A stretch of DNA of 64,000 nucleotides from Ensifer adhaerens (GCF_020035535.1 NZ_CP083350.1:2118501-2182500); one strand, 5' to 3'; shown: positions 17,393 through 26,708, counted from the stretch's first letter. Notes: generated from the letters alone by a model not told the origin. Translations and numbers: made by a program.

Positions 17393-19029
17393 ATGGAGCA
17401 GACGTTGTAGCCGAAATCCTCAAACGCGAAGGCGTCGAGCGCATCATCGGTTTTCCCCACAGCGAGCTTTTGGAAAGCACGGCCAAACTCGGCATGGCGC
17501 CGATAATCTCGCGCACTGAGCGGATAGCGGTCAACATTGCCGACGGCTTCACCCGCGTCAGCGGAGGCCGTAAGCTTGGCGCGGTGACGGTGCAATACGG
17601 ACCGGGCACAGAATGCGCCTTTGGCGCGGTCGCGCAGGCTTACAGCGATAACACGCCGTTGATCTTTCTCCCCAATGGACATCCCCTCGGCCGAAACGCA
17701 GTCGCCCACAACTTCGAGGCATTGCGCAGCTTCCATCATGTCACGGGATGGTCGGTGCGGGCCGAACGCGGCGACATGCTGCCGCAAATCTTCCAGCGGG
17801 TGTTCCGCCAAGCGCGCAATGGTACGCGCGGCCCAATGATGGTCGAGCTTCCGTCCGATATCCTGCTTGCGGATGCGACATGGAATGTCGATGAGTACGT
17901 GCCTCCGATCCGGTCGGTGCCACAGCCGGATCCGGTCGATGTGCGCCGGCTGCTCGACATGCTGCTGGCAGCAAAATCCCCGCTGATTCTTGCGGGTCAG
18001 GGGGTGCTTTATGCGGATGCCCACCGGGAACTGGTCGAACTGGCGCAATTGCTACAGGTCCCGGTCGCCACGACACTCAACGGCAAGAGCGCGTTTCCCG
18101 AAAACCATCCGTTGTCGCTCGGCACGGGAACCCGTTCGTTCTCGACACTGATCGAGCACTTCTACGGCAAGGCCGACTTCGTTCTTGGTGTCGGTACGAG
18201 CTTTTCCAAGTCGCTTTACATCACTCCCTTGCCGCCCGGCGCGAAGCTTGCCCAGGTCACATTGAATGCGGCCGACGTTGGCCGGGAGTACTCGGTCGAG
18301 CTAGCTTTGGTGGCCGATGCAAAGGCAACGATGACGCAACTCATCGAGGAGGCAAAGAGCCGTCGGGGCCTCGCCGAAGCGCGGGCGGAGCGCGCCGTGG
18401 TGACCGAAATCGCAGAGCTGGAAAGCGCTTTCCTTGCTACCTGGGCGCCGATCAGGGATGACGATGCGAGCCCTATCTCCCCCTACCGTGTACTGCGCGA
18501 TCTCGCCGCCACCGTCGATCCGATGCGTACCATCGCCACGCACGATGCCGGCCACCCGCGCGACCAGATGGTTCCCTTCTGGAAAACGCCCATACCGCAT
18601 GGCTATGTCGGGTGGGGAAAGAGCACTCAGCTGGGGTCAAGCTTGGGCCTAATGATCGGCGCGAAGCTAGCCAAGCCTGACCATTTGTGCGTCGCTGTCA
18701 TGGGCGAGGCTGCCTTTGGTATGGTCGCGATGGACTTCGAGACGGCGGTGCGGCATGAATTGCCGATCCTCGTCTGCCTGCTACGAAATGGGATCATGGG
18801 CGGTTATGGCCAGTATATGCCGACGGCGACCGGCCGGTTCGCGGCCAATGAACTGACGGGCCATTATTCCAACGTGGCCAAAGCACTCGGCGGTCATGCC
18901 GAGCGTGTCGAGAGGGCCGGCGATCTCATTCCGGCGTTCCAGCGCGCCATAGCGGCGACCAAAGAAGGCAAGGCGGCGCTGGTGGAGTGTATCACCCGTG
19001 AGGAACCGCGAGTGGCGGGCGTGAGGTAG
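17389..19029 (+). CDS. Thiamine-pyrophosphate-dependent enzyme, acetolactate-synthase-like (copy 2)
   Basis: A 546-residue paralogue of the protein at 6776. Seen: GADVVAEILKREGVERIIGFPHSELLES, the conserved catalytic Glu in SRTERIAVNIADGFTR, VTVQYGPGTECAFGAVAQAY, AKSPLILAGQGVLYAD, and VAVMGEAAFGMVAMDFETAVRHELPILVCLLRN. The last again has GEA where GDG is expected and ends in the conserved Asn. HDAGHPRDQM and GYVGWGKSTQLGSSLGLMIGAKLA are shared with copy 1. ATG 17389 overlaps the epimerase stop. Conservation of both the variant motif and the neighbours suggests a dedicated catabolic TPP enzyme rather than a decayed acetolactate synthase. Confidence 0.9.
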   Translation: MNGADVVAEILKREGVERIIGFPHSELLESTAKLGMAPIISRTERIAVNIADGFTRVSGGRKLGAVTVQYGPGTECAFGAVAQAYSDNTPLIFLPNGHPLGRNAVAHNFEALRSFHHVTGWSVRAERGDMLPQIFQRVFRQARNGTRGPMMVELPSDILLADATWNVDEYVPPIRSVPQPDPVDVRRLLDMLLAAKSPLILAGQGVLYADAHRELVELAQLLQVPVATTLNGKSAFPENHPLSLGTGTRSFSTLIEHFYGKADFVLGVGTSFSKSLYITPLPPGAKLAQVTLNAADVGREYSVELALVADAKATMTQLIEEAKSRRGLAEARAERAVVTEIAELESAFLATWAPIRDDDASPISPYRVLRDLAATVDPMRTIATHDAGHPRDQMVPFWKTPIPHGYVGWGKSTQLGSSLGLMIGAKLAKPDHLCVAVMGEAAFGMVAMDFETAVRHELPILVCLLRNGIMGGYGQYMPTATGRFAANELTGHYSNVAKALGGHAERVERAGDLIPAFQRAIAATKEGKAALVECITREEPRVAGVR

Positions 19030-19031
19030 AA

Positions 19032-20372
19032 GTGTTCGACCTAATTTTACGCGGTGGAAGCGTCGTCGATACCGACGCGGTCCGCCCATTGGATCTCGCC
19101 ATAGACGGTGGCAAGATTGCGGCGCGGCTCGCTCCTGGCGAGCCGGCCCAGGCCGTGACGGTGCTCGATGTTTCCGGTCTGTTGCTCATGCCGGGTCTCG
19201 TGGATGCCCATGTGCATCTGAGGGAGCCGGGTATGACCTGGAAGGAAGATTTCGCCAGCGGGACCAGGGCGGCAGCCGCGGGTGGCGTGACGACCGTCCT
19301 CGTGATGCCTACCGACGACCCTTGGACTGTATCGACGGCTGATTTTACCGCCAAGCAGGCGCTGGCCCAAGGCCGCATCGCTTGTGATGTGGGGCTGCAG
19401 GTTGCGGTCTCAGGGGATGGTCAGGATCTAGCCGAACTCAGACGATTGGGTGCGACGTCGTTCGAAATCTTTACGTCGGACGTTCAGCCTCAATTCCTGC
19501 ACGGCACGACCAGGAGTCTGCATAGCGCGATCGCAGCGGTAGCGGCCGCCGGCGGCACTGCCGCTGTGTCGAGCGGTGATCAATCATTGCTCGAGGCTGC
19601 GGTCGCGGGGTTGGTTCAGGGTCGAAGCACGCCGGCAGACTTTATTGCCAGTCGATCGGCGCTGGCCGAAGCCCAAGGGATTGCGCGGGTCATCTTGGCC
19701 GCCGCGGACGTCGGCGTTCCCGTCCATATCCGACAGACCAGTTCGCGCCAGAGCGTGGATACCTATCGTCGTCTGCGCGATCTCGCAGATGTCTCGATTG
19801 AGACGGGTGTCCAAGGTCTGCTGTTTACGCAGGCCGACTACGCGCGGTTGGGTCCGATGGCGAAGGCCTCGCCGCCATGGCGCGCCGAAACGGATCGCGA
19901 TGCGTTACGTGCTGCTCTCGCTGACGGCACGATCGACATGGTGGTGACCGATCACGCGCCTCATCTATTGCAAGAAAAACTGGCGTCTGCCGACGATTTT
20001 GCCGCTGTTCCGGGCGGGTTCCCGGGTCTGCAGACCCTGTTGCCCGCGTTGCTTTCGCTCGTCGACGACGGCCTGATCCAGATGAACGACCTGGTGCGCT
20101 TGGCATCCACCCGTCCGGCACAGCGCTTCGGCCTCGGATCCTACAAGGGACGCCTTTCTGTAGGTTACGACGCCGATGTAATCGTGATTGATCCCCGGAG
20201 GCGGTCGACGGTGCGCACGGCCGATCAGTTGAGTAAGTCGGCGTACACGCCGTTCGAGGGGTTGAGCGTTTCGGCCGTGCTCGACCGAGTGTTTTTAAGG
20301 GGGCGAGAGGTCGCGCGGGCAGGAACGCCTGTCGGGGATCCGGTCGGCGCCATTCTTATGCCGGAGGTTTAG
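19032..20372 (+). CDS. Dihydroorotase/allantoinase-like amidohydrolase with altered metal site
   Basis: A 446-residue cyclic amidohydrolase of the dihydroorotase-allantoinase group. It keeps DAHVHLREPGMTWKEDF (HxH), the late His in VPVHIRQTSS and TDHAPH (Asp). However, the position of the carbamylated lysine reads SFEIFTSD (Glu instead of Lys), and the usual VHCED/HAEN motif reads AVSSGDQ (no His). A normal two-metal centre is therefore unlikely; it could be a one-metal variant or a non-catalytic partner. GTG 19032 lies three bases after the TPP stop. The gene is absent from the region A cassette. Whether it acts before or with the PuuE-like hydrolase is open. Confidence 0.82.
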   Translation: MFDLILRGGSVVDTDAVRPLDLAIDGGKIAARLAPGEPAQAVTVLDVSGLLLMPGLVDAHVHLREPGMTWKEDFASGTRAAAAGGVTTVLVMPTDDPWTVSTADFTAKQALAQGRIACDVGLQVAVSGDGQDLAELRRLGATSFEIFTSDVQPQFLHGTTRSLHSAIAAVAAAGGTAAVSSGDQSLLEAAVAGLVQGRSTPADFIASRSALAEAQGIARVILAAADVGVPVHIRQTSSRQSVDTYRRLRDLADVSIETGVQGLLFTQADYARLGPMAKASPPWRAETDRDALRAALADGTIDMVVTDHAPHLLQEKLASADDFAAVPGGFPGLQTLLPALLSLVDDGLIQMNDLVRLASTRPAQRFGLGSYKGRLSVGYDADVIVIDPRRRSTVRTADQLSKSAYTPFEGLSVSAVLDRVFLRGREVARAGTPVGDPVGAILMPEV

Positions 20373-20375
20373 GTC

Positions 20376-21149
20376 TTGGCCACGCTCAATGGAAAAGTTG
20401 CAATCGTCACAGGTGCGAGTTCGGGGATCGGACGAGCAATCGCCATCCGATTGGCTGCGGAAGGCGCGAGTGTGGTTATCGCTGACGTCTTGGATCGCCC
20501 TGTCGAAGGCGGCATCTGCACAACTGAAGCTATCGGGGCAGCGGGCGACCGCTGCCACTTCGTGAAGACCGACGTTTCGGACGCGAATGCGGTCGAAAAC
20601 ACCGTGCGCCAGGCGGTCGAACGCTATGGCCGTCTCGACGTGATGGTGAACAACGCCGCGATCTACACCAGCACCGGCCTAATCGAGACGACCACCGCGG
20701 ATTGGAAGCGCGTCATGGCGGTTAATGTCGAGGGCGTCTTTCTCGGCTGCAAAAGCGCGGTGCGCCAGTTTCTCACACAGGAGCCTGTCGGCGAGACGCG
20801 GGGGCGCATCATCAACATCGCGTCACAGCATGGCATGATCAGTTGCCCCGGTGACATTGCCTATGGCGTCAGCAAGGCCGCAGTTGAGCATTTGACGCGG
20901 CAGGTGGCCACTGAATTCGCTGAGCAGCTTATTCCCTGCAACGCAATCGCGCCCGGCAAGATTCTGACTGGTCGAACCGATATCGGCATCGATCCGGTTT
21001 TGCTCGCTTATGCGCGTTCGCGCACGCCATGGCCCCGTCTTGGTCGTCCAGAGGACATTGCGGGCGCTACGCTGTTCTTGGCTAGCGACATGGCGAGCTA
21101 CATCACCGGTGCGACGCTACTGGTGGATGGCGGCTGGATGGCCCGATAA
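20376..21149 (+). CDS. Short-chain dehydrogenase/reductase (copy 2)
   Basis: A 257-residue classical SDR. TGASSGIG binds the cofactor, VVIADVLD at the end of strand 2 suggests NAD, and NNAA, IINIASQHGM (Ser) and YGVSKAA (YxxxK) complete the active site; LVDGGWMAR ends the protein. The start is TTG 20376, supported by CCGGAGGTTTAGGTC just upstream, and it follows the amidohydrolase after three bases. Its end faces the hydantoinase on the other strand across only four bases. It is the last gene of the region B operon and probably oxidises a hydroxyl released by the earlier steps, as the SDR at 4886 may do in region A. Confidence 0.9.
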   Translation: MATLNGKVAIVTGASSGIGRAIAIRLAAEGASVVIADVLDRPVEGGICTTEAIGAAGDRCHFVKTDVSDANAVENTVRQAVERYGRLDVMVNNAAIYTSTGLIETTTADWKRVMAVNVEGVFLGCKSAVRQFLTQEPVGETRGRIINIASQHGMISCPGDIAYGVSKAAVEHLTRQVATEFAEQLIPCNAIAPGKILTGRTDIGIDPVLLAYARSRTPWPRLGRPEDIAGATLFLASDMASYITGATLLVDGGWMAR

Positions 21150-21153
21150 CGGG

Positions 21154-22584
21154 TCAGTCCAGCCAAGGCGTGCTGTCTTGCACCGGTCGGTTGAAGCCCG
21201 AGGGCGCAGCGGTCTTGCGGGCGACATAGACACCATGCCCGTGCGCCTCGGTCAGCACCCCGTCTCGGATGATCGGGAGGCCGCGAACGAGAACTGTTAC
21301 GGGCTTGCCCGTCACAACGTGGCCTTCATAGGGTGTGTAATCGACGTTGGAGCGCAACGCGCTCTGCGCCAAGGTCCATTTGCGATCAGGGTCCCAGAGG
21401 CAAAGGTCGGCATGCAGACCGCATTCGATACGCCCCTTGACGTGATCGACGCCGTACCACCTAGCGGCATTGCGCGCCGTGAGATCGAGATAGCGCGGCA
21501 GGGTAATCCGTCCGGTACGCAAGCCCTCCGAGAACAGCAGTGGCATTTGCGTTTCCAGGCCTGGAATGCCGCTGACTGCTCGCTCGAACGAGGGATTGGC
21601 TGGATCCGGCAGTTTGTCGGCAAGCCTGTATGGCGAGTGGTCTGATGACCAAAGTTGGATCTCGCCAGATTCCATCGCAGCCCAGAGATGCTCTTGGCTC
21701 GCTTTTGTCCGGGGCGGCGGGGAAAAAACGAACCGTGCCGCATTGGTTGGGTCACCGTTCAGATCGGCTGCCGTTAGGAACAGATATTGCGGGCAGGTCT
21801 CGCCGACCACGTCGACACCTCTGACGCGACCTCGCACCAGTTCCTCAGCCGCCTGGATGCAGGAAACGTGCAGCACCGCAATTCGTCCGCCGGTCACCTC
21901 GGCCAGCGCGATGGCTCGATGCGTCGCCTCGCGCTCCATTATCTCCGAATGTGCGACCGCGTGATAGCGCAGCCCGGTGCGGCCGCTTTCGGCGAGGCGT
22001 TGTGCGGTGCGCCGGATCGCCGCGTCGTTTTCGGCGTGCACCATCACGATCATGCCACGCGCTCGCGCGGCTTCGAGCACGTCAAGGAACAGATCGTCGC
22101 CCACAAAAAGTTCGCCAAAGGTCATGAAGACCTTGACTGATACCACGCCCTCGCACACCAGCCGGTCAAACTGTGAACCCAGATCCGACGCTGACGCGCC
22201 GGTGACGACACCGTGTAGGCCGTAGTCGATGACCGAGCGTCCGGCCGCGCGCCCGGTCGCACGGTCGAAGGCATCGAGCGTCGACATGCCAGGCCCCGGC
22301 ATGGCGAAAGGGAACATGCAGGTGATGCCACCAAATGCAGCTGACACCGAACCCGACCGAAAATCGTCCGCACTCTGGGCACTACCCCAGTCCGGCTGGT
22401 CGAGGTGGCAGTGGGAATCGATACCGCCGGGCATAACCCACAGCCCCGTAGCGTCGATCGTCTCTCGCCCCGAAAGATCCGTTCCGAGCTCGCGAATAAA
22501 CCCATGGCCTATGCCAATGTCACTCTCGACCAGATTGTCGCCGATGGCGACCTGACCTCCCTTGATGACGAAGTCATGCATCAT
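21154..22584 (-). CDS. D-hydantoinase / dihydropyrimidinase
   Basis: A 476-residue cytoplasmic cyclic amidohydrolase that opens 5-monosubstituted hydantoins (or dihydropyrimidines) to N-carbamoyl amino acids. The two-zinc site is complete: DSHCHLDQPDW (HxH-type), the carbamylated Lys in VVSVKVFMTF, MVHAEND, VLHVSCIQA and SSDHSPY (Asp). LxTPPPxR-like FSPPPRTK and the C-terminal GRIECGLHADLCLWDPDRKW fit the hydantoinase branch rather than dihydroorotase. The start (ATGATG) overlaps the stop of the fused ATPase gene, so it is co-translated with its transporter. Together with the carbamoylase at 28723 it completes a classical D-amino-acid-forming pathway. Confidence 0.92.
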   Translation of the reverse strand: MMHDFVIKGGQVAIGDNLVESDIGIGHGFIRELGTDLSGRETIDATGLWVMPGGIDSHCHLDQPDWGSAQSADDFRSGSVSAAFGGITCMFPFAMPGPGMSTLDAFDRATGRAAGRSVIDYGLHGVVTGASASDLGSQFDRLVCEGVVSVKVFMTFGELFVGDDLFLDVLEAARARGMIVMVHAENDAAIRRTAQRLAESGRTGLRYHAVAHSEIMEREATHRAIALAEVTGGRIAVLHVSCIQAAEELVRGRVRGVDVVGETCPQYLFLTAADLNGDPTNAARFVFSPPPRTKASQEHLWAAMESGEIQLWSSDHSPYRLADKLPDPANPSFERAVSGIPGLETQMPLLFSEGLRTGRITLPRYLDLTARNAARWYGVDHVKGRIECGLHADLCLWDPDRKWTLAQSALRSNVDYTPYEGHVVTGKPVTVLVRGLPIIRDGVLTEAHGHGVYVARKTAAPSGFNRPVQDSTPWLD

Positions 22585-24670
22585 ACGTATCCAGTTGTTG
22601 GGGTTCAGGTGGGGGTGCCGAGGACGCGGGAACGATCATTGGTTCCATCGCCAGTAATTCCTCGCGGGGAAGGTGGCAGACAATGCGATGGCTGTTCGTG
22701 AATTCGTGGACCATCGGCGGTTTGTCGCGGCAGACCGCGCCCAGCGAATAGGGGCATCGGGTTGAAAAGGGACAACCCGTCGGAGGATTGGTAGGTGATG
22801 GCAGTTCCCCGGAAAGCACGACTTTGCGCTTTGACACACTCGGGTCGGCAATCGGGATGGCCGAGAGCAAAGCCTCTGTATACGGATGGTACGGCGGCGC
22901 GAACACTTCATCGACCGAGCCTTGCTCGACGATCTTGCCGACATACATGACGACTACCCGGTCTGCGAGATAACGGACGACGGAAAGGTCGTGACTGATA
23001 AACAGCAATGTTGTGCCAATCTCCTGTTGGATGTCCATCAGAAGCTCGGTGACAGCTGCCTGCACAGACACGTCCAGCGCGGAGATCGGTTCGTCGGCGA
23101 CCACGATAGCTGGCTTTCCCGCAAAGGCGCGGGCGATTCCGATGCGTTGTTTTTGTCCGCCGGAGAGTTGATGCGGGCGGCGCGTGGCAAAATGGTGGGG
23201 TATCTTCACGAGGTCGAGCAGGCGCAACACCTGCGCCTTGATTTGCGCTTCGTCGCGCTCAGCTCCGAACTTGCGGATAACACGGGCGATCTGCGCGCCG
23301 ACGCTGTGGCTGGGATTAAGCGTATCAAACGGATTCTGGAAAACCATCTGTAGATTGCGGATTGTGTCGCGGGGACGCTTCTCCACCACGACATTTCCGA
23401 GTTCCCGGCCGCCGATGCGGACCGTGCCGGAAGACGCCTCCTCTAATCCCATGACGATCTTGGCGAGTGTTGACTTGCCGCAGCCCGATTCTCCGACGAT
23501 CGCGACCGTCTCGCCTGAGCGCGCGGTAAAGGTGATGTCTTCGTTGGCACGCAGATGCCCATAGCGCTTGCTCAGTCCATCGACCTCGACGGCAACAGCG
23601 CCAATGTCAGCCCGAGAACGTTCGACGCGGGCACTACCGCTTGGCTCCCCCGTGAGCTCTCCGAGACGTATGCATCGAGAGAGCCACGGCGCTGCGGAGG
23701 GAACCTTCAACATTGGGATCGGGTCGGCATTGCACCTGCCGGCGACGAAAAACGCGCAGCGTGGCCCGAAATTACATCCCGCTGGTCGCGCCTCGGGTGA
23801 GGGAAGTTGGCCGGGGATCGCGATCAAGGGACGACTGAACTTGTCGGTACCTGGGATTGGGATGGAATTGAAAAGACCACTTGTATAGGGATGACGGGGC
23901 GAGGCGAAGATGGCGTCAACCGGTCCAGCCTCGACTGCCTCGCCGGAATACATGACGGTAAGCTCGTGACAGGTTTCGCGGATAAGGCCAAGGTTGTGCG
24001 AAACGTAAAGCATCGTGGTGCCATAACGCTCCGAGATTTCGCGGATCAACTCCACAATGCCCGCCTCGATGGTGACGTCGAGCGCGGTAGTCGGCTCATC
24101 GAGTAGTAGAACCTTCGGATTCGACAGAAGGGCCATCGCGATGATCACGCGCTGCTGTTGTCCGCCGGAGATTTGGTGCGGGAACGAGCGCAGTATGCGC
24201 TGCGGATCGGGCAGGCGGACCCGTTGCAGTATTTCCATCACTTCCGAGAAAGCGGCTGAGCCGCTGAGGTTACGGTGATAGGTGAGCACCTCGGACAATT
24301 GGTCGCCGATCCGCATAGATGGGTTCAGCGAGGCCATCGGCTCCTGATAGACCATTGCGATGTCGGCGCCGCGTATGCGGCGCAGCTCTTCCGGCGACAT
24401 GGTCAACATGTCGCGGCCCTGAAATAAGATCTGGCCTTTGACGATCCGCCCGTTTCGGCCGAGATACTGCATGATGGCGAGCGCGATGGTGGACTTTCCG
24501 CAGCCCGACTCGCCGACAAGCCCGTGGGCGGTGCGAGCGTTCAGCTTCAGATTAAAATCCACGACCGCGGGCACCTCGCCCTGGCGGGTAAAGTAGGAAA
24601 TGGAGAGATCCCGGCATTCGAGGATTGGGATCTCGTCGGGAATGGGTTTGTCAGTCGCGATGAAGGTCAT
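22574..24670 (-). CDS. Fused double ABC transporter ATPase of the hydantoin-cluster importer
   Basis: A 698-residue fusion of DppD-like and DppF-like ATPases. Domain 1 has [17 protein letters not shown] and [12 protein letters not shown]. Domain 2 starts near residue 360 with GESGCGKST, then LSGGQKQR and VVADEPISALD (DEPIS in place of DEPTS). Both halves end with the oligopeptide C-terminal cysteine module (CNFGPRCAF and CPFSTRCPY). ATG 24670 is preferred because AAGGATTGACG lies upstream; the TTG at 24676 is an alternative. It lies directly after the DppC-like permease and overlaps the hydantoinase. The fusion resembles the one at 1068 in layout, but the domains are distinct in sequence. Confidence 0.92.
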   Translation of the reverse strand: MTFIATDKPIPDEIPILECRDLSISYFTRQGEVPAVVDFNLKLNARTAHGLVGESGCGKSTIALAIMQYLGRNGRIVKGQILFQGRDMLTMSPEELRRIRGADIAMVYQEPMASLNPSMRIGDQLSEVLTYHRNLSGSAAFSEVMEILQRVRLPDPQRILRSFPHQISGGQQQRVIIAMALLSNPKVLLLDEPTTALDVTIEAGIVELIREISERYGTTMLYVSHNLGLIRETCHELTVMYSGEAVEAGPVDAIFASPRHPYTSGLFNSIPIPGTDKFSRPLIAIPGQLPSPEARPAGCNFGPRCAFFVAGRCNADPIPMLKVPSAAPWLSRCIRLGELTGEPSGSARVERSRADIGAVAVEVDGLSKRYGHLRANEDITFTARSGETVAIVGESGCGKSTLAKIVMGLEEASSGTVRIGGRELGNVVVEKRPRDTIRNLQMVFQNPFDTLNPSHSVGAQIARVIRKFGAERDEAQIKAQVLRLLDLVKIPHHFATRRPHQLSGGQKQRIGIARAFAGKPAIVVADEPISALDVSVQAAVTELLMDIQQEIGTTLLFISHDLSVVRYLADRVVVMYVGKIVEQGSVDEVFAPPYHPYTEALLSAIPIADPSVSKRKVVLSGELPSPTNPPTGCPFSTRCPYSLGAVCRDKPPMVHEFTNSHRIVCHLPREELLAMEPMIVPASSAPPPEPQQLDTYDA

Positions 24671-24672
24671 CG

Positions 24673-25677
24673 TCAATCCTTCAAGCTGATTTCTCTGATG
24701 CCGTCTGCGATGAGGTTAAAGCCGAGGATGAGGCTCGACACCGCCACCGCTGGAATGATGAGCATGTAGCCGAGCTTCCAGACCAGCGCCGCGGACGAGG
24801 CTTCTTTGATCATGAGGCCCCAGTCGGGGTCTGGCGGTTGCAAACCGAGCCCAAGAAAAGTGAGTGTGGTAATGGCCACTGTGGTGTAGCCGAGCCGTAA
24901 GCAGGCATCGACGACCAGCGGTCCGCGCACATTGGGTAGGATCTCGACGAACATGATCCAAGCGGCGTTCTCGCCGCGCGTTCGTGCCGCCACGATGTAA
25001 TCCCTGTTCCGGGCATCGAGCGCAAGGCCGCGCACAACGCGCATGATCGCGGGAGCGGAGGAAACTGTGACTGCTACTATGATGTTGAAGCCGGTCTGGC
25101 CCAGGTAATTTAGAATAAGTATGAACAGCACCATGACCGGGAAGGACAGGAGCACATTGCAGATGAAGGAAATCAATTCGTCGCGCCAACCACCAAGGTA
25201 GCCAGCGACGAGACCGAGCACCGATCCGACAGCATAGGCCGCGGCCGTCGCTGTCATGCCCCAGACGATCACCCGTTGCGAGCCCCAAATGGTTCGCGAC
25301 AGCATGTCCCGGCCGCGCATGTCCGTTCCAAACAAAAAGGTCACGCCGTTCTTGACCGCGCCGGGCAGGAGATAGGGCGCATAGGGCTTGTTCGGGTCGA
25401 GTAGCGGAAGATAGGGGGCCACCGTTGCCATTAGCAACCAGAAGAAGACAAGGATCGCGCCGACCCGTGCGATGCGTGAATCCCGCCACGCCGAGTATGC
25501 GATGCTATAGAGGATGATGACGGCGACGACGGCTGGCACAAGGAGGAACGTCTGCGCCGCGCCCAAGTGGGCAGCTAGCATCACGTAGGACGCAAGCGGC
25601 AGATAAATCGAAAGAAGCAGGAGCCCGATTGTAGCGCGCTTCGAAAGGCCGATGTGAGAGAGAAGTACGTTGTCCAC
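24673..25677 (-). CDS. ABC transporter permease, DppC type
   Basis: A 334-residue permease with an unusually long N-terminal part. Two hydrophobic segments occur before the usual first helix (LLLLSIYLPLASYVMLAAHLG and FLLVPAVVAVIILYS), then the family motif LFGTDMRGRDMLSRTIWG and the BPD core, ending FLGLGLQPPDPDWGLM. The extra N-terminal helices are not typical of DppC. GTG 25677 shares one base with the preceding stop (TAGTG). It would form the membrane channel together with the permease at 25677-26627 for the hydantoin-type substrate. Confidence 0.9.
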   Translation of the reverse strand: MDNVLLSHIGLSKRATIGLLLLSIYLPLASYVMLAAHLGAAQTFLLVPAVVAVIILYSIAYSAWRDSRIARVGAILVFFWLLMATVAPYLPLLDPNKPYAPYLLPGAVKNGVTFLFGTDMRGRDMLSRTIWGSQRVIVWGMTATAAAYAVGSVLGLVAGYLGGWRDELISFICNVLLSFPVMVLFILILNYLGQTGFNIIVAVTVSSAPAIMRVVRGLALDARNRDYIVAARTRGENAAWIMFVEILPNVRGPLVVDACLRLGYTTVAITTLTFLGLGLQPPDPDWGLMIKEASSAALVWKLGYMLIIPAVAVSSLILGFNLIADGIREISLKD

Positions 25678-26627
25678 TAGGCGGCCCTCAGGCGCGGGTT
25701 TAACACCAAATAGCCGATGTCAGACAGGAGTTGGGACATGACAGCGACGAACACGGCAACGAGTGTGGCGGCCTGCAGGACGGCGATGTCACCGAATACC
25801 GCGGCGTCGAAAAGCAACCGACCGAATCCGTTGTACTGGAAGAAGACTTCCACCACGACGACCTGAGACAATAGCCAGTTGAGCTGCAGAAAGATGAGGG
25901 TAAAGGGCACGATGAGGGCATTGCGGAGAGCATGCTTCACGATGACCCGGTGATGCGGCAAGCCTTTCAGGACCGCAGTGCGGATATAGTGCGAAGTCAT
26001 CACTTCAGCCATCGACGCGCGTGTCATGCGCACGACGTAGCCGACGTCGTAGATGAGCAAGGTCAACACAGGAAGCACCATCTCGCGCACGCTGAAGCCG
26101 CCGACCATCGCCGATTTTGCGGGCACCAAACCTAGCCCCAGCGCCAGGACAACCGTCAGCAGGACTGCGGTCGCAATTTCAGGAATAGAGGTTGAGACGA
26201 CCGCCCCGACCGAAATGACTCGGTCGAGGCGCGACCCTTCGTTCATGCCGGCTAGCACCCCCAAAATCAGCGACAGAGGCACCATGATGAGAAACACGGC
26301 CACGGCCAGCTCTGCGGTCTTGAGCAGACGCGCACCGAGCAAAGCGCCGACATCGGTATTTTTCTCGATCGACCAGCCGAGCCGACCTTTTGCCGTGTTA
26401 GCTACCCATTCGACATAGCGTTTCATGAAGGGTTCGTTGAGGCCCTTCGTCTCGAGCCAGGCCTGGTAGTCGGTCTCGGATAGCGTCGCGACGCCAAAGG
26501 CACCCAATTCCGAGACCGCGATGCGTTTCTTGAATTGATCGGTGTCGAAGACTGCAAAGAGGAGAATGGATATAGTCGCCATGATCAGCAGCATCTGCGC
26601 CAGGCGCCGCACAATGAGACCGATCAT
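25677..26627 (-). CDS. ABC transporter permease, DppB type
   Basis: A 316-residue permease. An N-terminal helix (IVRRLAQMLLIMATISILLFAVF) is followed by a periplasmic stretch with ETKGLNEPFMKRYVEW and WSIEKN, typical of DppB-family proteins, and then the five-helix BPD core with HALRNALIVPFTLIFLQLNWLLSQVVVVEVFF. It ends in LNPRLRAA. The gene follows the binding-protein gene after 81 bases and precedes the DppC-like permease with a one-base overlap. Its order (SBP, B, C, fused ATPase, hydantoinase) makes one transport-plus-hydrolysis operon. Confidence 0.9.
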   Translation of the reverse strand: MIGLIVRRLAQMLLIMATISILLFAVFDTDQFKKRIAVSELGAFGVATLSETDYQAWLETKGLNEPFMKRYVEWVANTAKGRLGWSIEKNTDVGALLGARLLKTAELAVAVFLIMVPLSLILGVLAGMNEGSRLDRVISVGAVVSTSIPEIATAVLLTVVLALGLGLVPAKSAMVGGFSVREMVLPVLTLLIYDVGYVVRMTRASMAEVMTSHYIRTAVLKGLPHHRVIVKHALRNALIVPFTLIFLQLNWLLSQVVVVEVFFQYNGFGRLLFDAAVFGDIAVLQAATLVAVFVAVMSQLLSDIGYLVLNPRLRAA

Positions 26628-26708
26628 ACGCCGACCATTCCATACGGGTGTGCCAACCGGGCGAACGATGTGCCGGTGCTGACGTCCTTCATGATGTTTG
26701 TCAAAACG

